Positions 6,852 through 12,506 of a stretch of 12,506 bases of DNA are shown piece by piece. The stretch's first letter is position 1; every line of letters begins with the position of its first letter. The notes under the pieces were generated by a model. It did no database searches. It was not told where the DNA came from and worked only from the letters and a program-made list of their open reading frames with translations. Where the stretch lies: the NCBI GenBank assembly GCA_003024985.2, contig PXIH01S0006475.1, one strand, 5' to 3'. The stretch comes from Euperipatoides rowelli. Its lineage: Eukaryota; Onychophora; Udeonychophora; Euonychophora; Peripatopsidae. Position numbers and translations under genes: made by a program.

Positions 6852-8576
6852 AAAATTGAGATCTAATCAAAGCATATGACTTTCTACTGATCAAAAAGGA
6901 AATAATTATATATAAATAAAATAAGGATTTTTCCTAAATGTAATTTCTTGTGTTTTAAGAAATCTTATTATGAATAAGGTTATAAAATATTTCAAAGCTG
7001 CTTGGAAAGTTTTGAGACTATTTTACGGAAGAAATATTCAACCATACATTACCTTTATGGATTGCTGTAGAACATTTTTTTCACTTTTTAAATAATCAAA
7101 TAGTATTAAATATTCATTTTACCAATATTGGCAATAATAATTTAGCGGCTTTGATTTTTCTATCTTAAATCGACAATGTTAATTACTTTTTTTCACTATT
7201 TAATATGTTTTTCTAGTATTTCAGTTAAAGCTTGTAAAGTATGGTATTGAACATTTATTGAAATTATTTTATTAAATCAATGTAATTGAAGCTAAAAATA
7301 TCTAGGCATATATTTATTAATTTTTTTTTAATAAAAAATCTATGTTTTCCTATTAAACAAAAACAAACTAGTTTATGAACACCACCAAAATGCAGGTATT
7401 AAATCAACTACTATAAAGTTCATGGTTTGATTATATGAGATAATAGTTGTCACACGATAGATGCTGTTGGTTTATGCTATCTGTCAACTCAATGTAATGA
7501 TTAACTCCATTAAGTTGTAGATAAATATAATAAAAGGTTTTTGAAACTTTTCATTTCTACTAAAATAAATCTGTCATAGCTCATTTTATCTTTCTATTTG
7601 ACACTGGACAATACCTTTTTTTTTTATTCATGACAATTATTATAAAACTTACCGACTAAAAGAACCACAACTAATTTAGTGATTTTGCCGTTCATCATAA
7701 CTTTCTGAAGTTATTAAATATTTTAACGGGATTAGTTAATCATCTCCATTCTCTATGCAGCTTTCCAACGTTGGTTACATTTCATGTGACTTGAAAATAC
7801 TTGTATTAATGCCAAAATAAGTTTATTCTCTTTAAAAATGTGGAGCTTTATACAATAATAATAAGTCCGTTTATTAAAAATACCGTCTGCCTAATAAAAG
7901 GCCGTTATTCTAATAAAACTAGATTTTGATTAGGAAGTCAAGCTTTATATACAGTAGCTCTGTAAGAGGAGTCGGAGATGTTTACATTCTATTATGTACT
8001 AAGAAAAGGTACGGTATGTGATTATATAACCAACTGTAAATTTCTTGACCTATAGTTCTGTGGTTCTGATGTCTGGCGGCGTCATTAAAAAAAAATAAGT
8101 TGCAAATTAAAATGTTTTTTATAAAGTATTCCTAAATCGTAGAATGCTATCAAAGAATGCCCCACCCCTATTTCTCGGGAAAAGTTAGGTAAAGTACGCC
8201 GTTCCCACACTTAAACTTTTTTATCACTCTGAAAAAAATACAAGCTGTGCCATGCAACTGCGCCCCCTAAATTTTATGTTATCTAAGGTTCAGGAAAATG
8301 GTTCCTTGTAACTCAAATAAGTGCACTGTTTTGAAAAAGACTTTTAACCTGCAGTACACGCGCATTTTTTTTTTTTACTTAATTACACACACAGGGTATT
8401 TTTTACCCATATGTTTTTAATTTGTTTTATAGCAAGTTTATGGTTTTATATTGTATGCTTACATTAAAATAGGAACTAAAGATCAATATACACATAAATA
8501 AATTATAGAATTTTAATTTATTTTAATTTTTGTTTATGAATTCGCAATCTACATAATAGCATACAAAAATTTTGTA
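6852..8576. other. Long AT-rich intronic stretch, no gene recognised
   Basis: Mostly A/T runs. A G+C-richer patch at 8070-8275 (GGCGGCGTC, GCCCCACCCC, TACGCCGTTCCC, CTGCGCCCCC) has the look of a decayed DNA transposon, but no ends or target duplication could be matched. TACNGTA words occur at 7950 and 8010. I saw no tRNA-like or other RNA fold. Confidence 0.5.
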
Positions 8577-8781
8577 GGGGTCATTTCATGGAGGATTTCC
8601 CTAGTTGGGATGAGGGTGGGTTGTAAATTATAAAATAAAAGAAGCTAAATGTCTGAAATTATAAATTATGGACAAATATTATAATTTGATTATTGATTTG
8701 AATTTCCTTGTTTTTATACTTTTCTGTTATTATTTTTGTAAATAAAGTATTTAGTTATATATTTAAAAAAAAAAAAAAAAA
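8577..8781 (+). mobile_element. Probable retroposed transcript 3' end
   Basis: AATAAA at 8741-8746 is followed 18 nt later by 17 uninterrupted A (8765-8781), the arrangement left by reverse transcription of a polyadenylated RNA. About 110 nt upstream a short frame ends M-E-D-F-P-S-W-D-E-G-G-L-stop (TAA near 8626), which could be the source protein end but is not recognised. The left boundary is a guess and no target duplication was found. Chance remains possible in such AT-rich DNA. Confidence 0.35.
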
Positions 8782-9551
8782 TATCAGTCTACTATCCACT
8801 TGGGCCACCCCATTACTCCTAAGAAACAAACAAATTGTTAATTTCAAATGAATGTTTATAAGTTATACTTTAAAAATGAGAACAAATGAAATTTCTTTTT
8901 TTTTTTAAATGAACAATTTTAATTATAAACAAACTCAAATGTAATACGAGATTTCTTTTAATAATTATCATTATGAGGAATTATTTTGGCCAATGAAATG
9001 ATTAATAGTTTTTCACAAGAGAACATTTAAGCACAGAGGATCTGGAAAAACAGTTAAAGGTCAAATGTAACAGATTTTTTTATTTTTTAATTATTATCGA
9101 TTTTCAAAGATAATTACTATTAAAAAAAAATTCCACTGGAAAAAAAAAATTTAAAATGCATAAAAAAAGTTATTTAACTCTGGGGACCATCTTATTTTCC
9201 TGGAATGATACTCAGGGACCAAGTTATTTTTCAAACAAATTGAATAATTTTATAAGGTGTGCTATTTTTAAAATTTAACCCTGTTCTATTGGTTTTAGAA
9301 AAAAGTGTAAAGAAGCAAGTTTGTTCAGAATTGAATGCTCTATCATCCAGATTTTTTTGTTTTTCAAAAATAATTTACAAGGGCCCATGTAAAAGCGATT
9401 TAATGTGACACTTTCATTTTTTTAGAAATTGATGTCAAAAAAGTTAATATTATAAAATAATTATTTTTACTAGTAGAATATAATAAGATATCATTTAGGA
9501 ACATTTTTGATCACTTACATAAATTTCAAAATGCTCATCTTAGACCTGTAA
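8782..9551. other. AT-rich intronic stretch, nothing recognised
   Basis: Long A and T runs. Two similar phrases, GGGGACCATCTTATTTTCC and AGGGACCAAGTTATTTTTC, lie 35 bp apart near 9183 and 9215. No reading frame or RNA structure stands out. Confidence 0.5.
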
Positions 9552-9703
9552 GGTGGGGGTGGGGGGTGGTTGTGGATGCGGTTACAGATGAAAATTTCTA
9601 AACCTAAGCTATATAATATTCCTTAAAATTATTTATTGTGTGATATATATTTGTTTCCTTAAGGTGTTAAATAAAAATTTGTCTACCACCCTCCCCCCAC
9701 ACC
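9552..9703. repeat. Imperfect inverted repeat of G-rich arms
   Basis: GGTGGGGGTGGGGGGTGGTTG at 9552-9572 pairs with the reverse complement of 9683-9703 at 17 of 21 positions, with 110 nt between. On the minus strand, the adjacent sequence running from 9763 downwards (GGTTGCCAGATTTTAAATAT) resembles the start of a dispersed repeat, so this may be the core of a small foldback or MITE-like element. The left arm has G-quadruplex potential. Confidence 0.45.
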
Positions 9704-9982
9704 AACACACAAACACTATTAGATGACTTCCCTTATTTCCATATTTAAAATCTGGCAACCCTAATTTAAAGTTAATAACGTATCACCACTATTATGCAAT
9801 TAATTACTATTTGTTAAAAGCAGAAGTATAAATACACATTATACAACTATCTAATAAAAAAGAATCTATTAGTATAAAAACATACGGTATTTATCTTTAT
9901 TTTTATTATTTTAATTATTGATTTTACAATGGTTTTTTAAAATTGGGACTTAAATAAAAAATATACCGTATATTATTGGCGG

Positions 9983-10279
9983 TAGGGCCAAATTGAGACT
10001 TGGTAAGACCCTAGCTGCATCAAAATTGGAGGCCCCTTAGAAAACTTTTGATAAGTTTTTTTTTTAGTTGACTGGACGTTTTGTCGACTTCATGTCTGAT
10101 TTGATAACCTTTTTTTTTTTAGCCCCGAGCTTTGTAAATTAGGAGGCCCTATATTCAAATTTTGATAACCTTTTCATTTTTTTTTTGCCTTGGGATATAT
10201 AAAGTTTTGAGGCGAGGCCCCTCTAAATCATGAGGCCCTGGGCTATAGCCCGCAAAGCCCATATAGAAATCCGTCCCTG
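9983..10279. mobile_element. Short non-autonomous hAT-type element with an 8-bp target duplication
   Basis: Seen: the identical octamer ATTGGCGG flanks it at 9975-9982 and 10280-10287. The ends are imperfect inverted repeats: TAGGGCCAAATT at the left and, reverse-complemented, CAGGGACGGATT at the right. The interior has repeated modules of the form GGAGGCCC...TTTTGATAA followed by T runs (starting near 10028 and 10141). Known: 8-bp target duplications and C-A-G-x-G starts are typical of hAT transposons. With 297 bp and no coding capacity it is a MITE-like passenger. Confidence 0.82.
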
Positions 10280-10355
10280 ATTGGCGGTCTACCAAAAAGC
10301 CTCTGGCGATCGATCAGTAGATTACGATAGACGTTATTGACATCTGATGTACAGG

Positions 10356-11035
10356 CAGTGGCGTAGCTACCGTGGAGCAGTTGGAGCAAACTGCTCCAGG
10401 CATACGAATCTGGGGGCGCAAAGAAAGGGTGAAATAAAAATTTGTGAAAACTTTTGTATAAAAAAAATTAGATTTGTCAGATTTTCTCGTCGCGTCACCT
10501 GATAAAAGTATTCTGTAAGGATCAGAATTGTTACAATCGGCATATCTTTCCGATATTTCACCGAGTTTTGGACCTCAACTGCTTCGATTTAAAATGTGAT
10601 TTTATATTCAATTAAAACAAATTACTTCCATACGCAAAGTTGCTGAACTACTTTTATTTTACACCGCAGCCTCAAGTAGCTTCTGACATTATTACAGCAT
10701 GCCTGATTTTTTTAACTTTACCGGAGACGACAGCGACAGCAGAACCAAGTTTTTCAAAGCTAAAATTAATCAAAACATATTTATAAAATATGTAGCAAAT
10801 ATTAGTAGGTACTCCGTACTTAAAGAATTATAATTTGTTTTATTATTATATGTATTAATATCTTTTTGATGAAATGTCTTGAATTTAAAATAAATTGTTA
10901 TTAAGTTAAAGGTTTTAAATCGAAATAAGATTGGACAGAAAATAAATTTCGCCAGAAGTCTTCTGAGAAACAAATGGGCGCCTGGCACACCGATTTTACT
11001 TGCTCCAGGGCGCTGAATATGTAGCTACTCCACTG
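10356..11035 (+). mobile_element. Internally deleted hAT transposon
   Basis: Seen: left end CAGTGGCGTAGCTAC and right end, reverse-complemented, CAGTGGAGTAGCTAC (one mismatch). Flanks are TGTACAGG (10348-10355) and TGTACAGT (11036-11043), an 8-bp target duplication with one difference. Inside, the plus strand encodes a hAT dimerisation relic. Known: full hAT elements are usually a few kilobases; this one is 680 bp. The roughly 260 bp between the left end and the relic cannot hold the catalytic core, so it is a deletion derivative. Confidence 0.88.
10616..10786 (+). pseudogene. hAT transposase relic, C-terminal dimerisation region
   Basis: A 56-codon open stretch ends at TAA 10784-10786. It contains D-I-I-T-A-C-L-I-F (10685-10711) and then L-T-L-P-E-T-T-A-T-A-E-P-S-F-S-K-L-K-L-I (10712-10771). 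The family signature is L-T-[I/L]-P-V-[T/S]-x-A-[S/T]-[A/G]-E-R-S-F-S-K-L-K-L-I-K, from the hAT C-terminal dimerisation domain. Here the Glu-Arg is Glu-Pro and the V-T is E-T. The usual Y-L-R-S-x-M-x-Q-x-R-L continuation is cut by the stop. A later G-Q-K-I-N-F-A-R piece near 10932-10955 may be the decayed domain end. There is no catalytic core. Confidence 0.85.
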
Positions 11036-11043
11036 TGTACAGT

Positions 11044-12021
11044 AACTATTTTTTTTTAACGTAAAAGAAACAAACTTTTCTACTTTTATGTTTTCAGTCA
11101 TAAATAAACATTCTACCAATGTTTATTTGTTAATAAACTTCACAAAAAAGTTTATTATAATAAAGTTTTTTTTTTTTAATTAAGTAATACTTAGCACAAA
11201 TTTTATAAATCCAGATTACAGCATTAGGATTTTTCTGCCTTTTTTTTTTTTTTTAAATTAACTTATTAAACTATTACAAATGATTCAATGATGAAAAAAA
11301 AAATGACTCAAATCACAGCTTTGGTGTTGTAGTCTATCTCTTTTAACACAATTCATACCTAGCAGGCTCCCAGTATATAAGAGAATAAACATTTTGTTGA
11401 AAATATTTGTGGACTATATAAAATTTAATATTATTAGAATTTTATTTTATTGCAATTTCTAAGTGACTGCAGTAAAAAAAAAAAAAAAAAAGGTCGAAGG
11501 GCATTTAAGACTAATATGTTATTTAATATGTTAGGGTTAACCTATATAGCCTACTAATTGGAATAGCGAGTTCCAAACCCAGCAACAGCGCCATCTAATG
11601 GGCTTATAAGAAACTTTTATTCTTCTCTTAAATCACTGTGATATAAAAACTAAATAAAAAACAACTGGTTTAATGGGCTTAAAAAGATCGGCACGGGAAC
11701 TATTTTTAGAAACTTTACTTGGTATATTCTCTTACCTAAAAACAGCTTAAAAAAATGGTTGATGCCCGAGTAACGGGCTCATTTGATAGTTGTTTATTAT
11801 AACATAATTTGTAACATCACACAAGACTTGTAACTTTTTATTGTGTGACATTTCAAGTTTGGTTTGACTATTTGAACCTCAGACAAAAGTTTGATGTGAA
11901 TTGAAATATTCACTATTCACCCATGGCTAAAATGCACATAAGAAGTAAAAATATAATCTCACAAAACTACAAATAATGGACAAATTTTTAATAATCAAAT
12001 TCTTATGGAGAAAAGAATTAC
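11044..12021. other. Intronic stretch below the upstream PI31 exon
   Basis: No gene seen. It holds a hairpin AATAAACTT/AAGTTTATT (11132-11156), an 18-base A run (11474-11491), and a moderately G+C-rich patch (11560-11790) with AGCGCCATCTAATGGGCT, a further TTTAATGGGCTT and a small GCCCG/CGGGC stem at 11764-11778. The patch may be an old SINE or DNA-transposon fragment, without proof. The last 40 bases before 12021 resemble the flank of the other PI31 exon. Confidence 0.45.
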
Positions 12022-12117
12022 CCAAAACGACCTGGTGGTTTGTACATTCCTCCCCTAAGTGGATTAAAAGGATCTAAGTCAGCTTCACCAAACATATCAT
12101 CCGGATGCATTCTTGGA
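12022..12117 (-). CDS. PSMF1: Internal exon of a PI31-like (PSMF1) proteasome regulator, upstream copy
   Basis: Seen: the minus strand has an acceptor (TTATCTTAG just above 12117) and a donor (GTAATT at 12021-12016). They bracket 96 nt that are open only when the exon enters and leaves in phase 2. The peptide contains F-G-E-A-D-L-D-P-F-N-P-L-R-G-G-M and ends K-P-P-G-R-F-G. Known: PI31 binds the 20S proteasome and acts in proteasome regulation, assembly and transport. It has an N-terminal FP domain and a disordered Pro/Gly-rich C-terminal part with a D-L-D-P-F-G-P type motif followed by G-G-M. Inference: this is one C-terminal exon of that gene; the FP domain would lie beyond 12506. At 96 nt and phase 2-2 it can be skipped or duplicated without shifting the frame. 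It is clearly similar to the exon at 3029-3155. If the intron is retained, a TAA follows immediately. The family call rests on the short motif alone. Confidence 0.7.
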
Positions 12118-12506
12118 CTAAGATAAAGTGCAAAAGTTTATTGTTACATTGGAACAAGAAGGCATCACATTAAAAAAAAGTTATACTGTAGTTCAAATTG
12201 TAAGGGAGAAAAAAGAACTAAAAGTCAAGAGAGAAAAAAGGGGGGGGGGGAGGATGAGAATTGGAAAAGTATAAAATAATTGAGAAAATAAAAAAGAGAA
12301 ATGAAAATTGAAACGGTAAATGCAGGATAAGGGGAGAAAGGAGTTACAGGCAACATTAATTAATATAAAACTATACAATTTGCTAAAAATTTGCTACTTA
12401 CAGTAATTAGCATTGTATAATATTTAGAACAAATTTTCAAAACTTAAGGTTTAATCGTTTGAATTTTTCAAATTTATATTCAATTAAAAAAAAACCCTAT
12501 ATTAAA
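12118..12506. other. Intron upstream of the upstream PI31 exon
   Basis: No further exon could be supported. A donor-like ACT|GTAAGT on the minus strand at about 12398-12403 lacks a convincing acceptor and open frame. The pyrimidine-rich tract lies within this stretch. Confidence 0.45.
12200..12310 (-). promoter_or_regulatory. Pyrimidine-rich tract upstream of the upstream PI31 exon acceptor
   Basis: The plus strand is purine-rich and includes an 11-base G run (12240-12250); the minus-strand transcript would read C/T-rich some 85-195 nt upstream of the acceptor at 12117. The sub-order GAGGATGAGAATTGG...AAAA resembles the tract at 3265-3300, suggesting common descent with the duplicated exon. 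A splicing role is inferred only. Confidence 0.35.

Larger units (their letters stand above)
3156..12021 (-). other. Inferred 8.9-kb PI31 intron packed with mobile DNA
   Basis: The interval between the two PI31-like exons is read as a single intron because its donor (GTAATT at 12021) and acceptor (TTTTAG ending at 3156) join phase 2 to phase 2, giving a glycine codon at the junction. It contains a broken LINE, a satellite array, two hAT-type elements and a probable retroposed 3' end. The phase match is seen. That the two exons belong to one transcript is inference; two neighbouring gene copies, one of them broken, would be the alternative. Confidence 0.55.

Noticed and set aside
10367-11119. 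Three minus-strand frames inside and beside the hAT element
   Set aside because: The recognisable transposase motif is on the plus strand; these are shadows.
11764-11778. tRNA or structured RNA at the GCCCG/CGGGC stem
   Set aside because: Only a five-base stem is present; no cloverleaf, A box or B box can be seen.
12193-12378. Minus-strand frame of 61 codons rich in Phe, Leu and Ser
   Set aside because: A low-complexity translation of the second pyrimidine-rich tract, with no family resemblance.
12380-12506. Further PI31 exon ending at ACT|GTAAGT near 12403
   Set aside because: No plausible acceptor and no open frame compatible with the neighbouring exon phase could be found.

Overview
The window is AT-rich (roughly 70% A+T by eye), has long homopolymer runs, no dense set of long reading frames, spliceosomal-type exon borders and several transposon relics. 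It is therefore eukaryotic, most likely an AT-rich invertebrate genome. I cannot name the species. The few N positions (4759-4766 and 6042) suggest imperfect resolution of repeats.

Only one cellular gene can be supported, on the minus strand. Two small exons (12022-12117, then 3029-3155) encode the proline/glycine-rich C-terminal motif typical of the proteasome regulator PI31 (PSMF1 family). Both have the form G-x-A-D-L-[D/N]-P-F-N-P-x-x-G-G-M. The two exons are strikingly similar in DNA as well as protein, and both are compatible with phase-2 splicing, so they look like a tandem exon duplication. The 5' part of the gene, with the N-terminal FP domain, lies beyond position 12506. The 8.9-kb interval between the exons is read here as one intron that has filled with mobile DNA.

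Layout from left to right: 1-2100 is AT-rich DNA with a hAT-like terminus near 85 and a 78-bp tandem duplication (287-442). 2150-2343 holds a second transposon-terminus-like segment and a G-rich tract. 3029-3155 is the downstream PI31 exon, with a pyrimidine-rich tract (minus strand) upstream of its acceptor and a possible 21-nt microexon at 3472-3492. About 4250-6340 is a decayed minus-strand LINE reverse transcriptase. A ~125-bp tandem satellite (4907-6082) with an inverted terminal unit (6097-6240) splits it, and one RT block carries a 32-bp tandem expansion (4628-4787). 6341-8560 is mostly unassignable, with one unexplained 69-codon frame at 6642-6851. 8741-8781 looks like the polyadenylated 3' end of a retroposed transcript. 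9983-10279 and 10356-11035 are two hAT-type elements with recognisable 8-bp target-site duplications; the second keeps a hAT transposase dimerisation relic. 11036-12021 and 12118-12506 are intronic and contain no recognised gene.

I see no operon, CRISPR array, defence system or other new multi-gene system. The most interesting features are the duplicated PI31 exons, whose first intronic codon is a stop in each case, and the satellite-split, tandemly expanded LINE.
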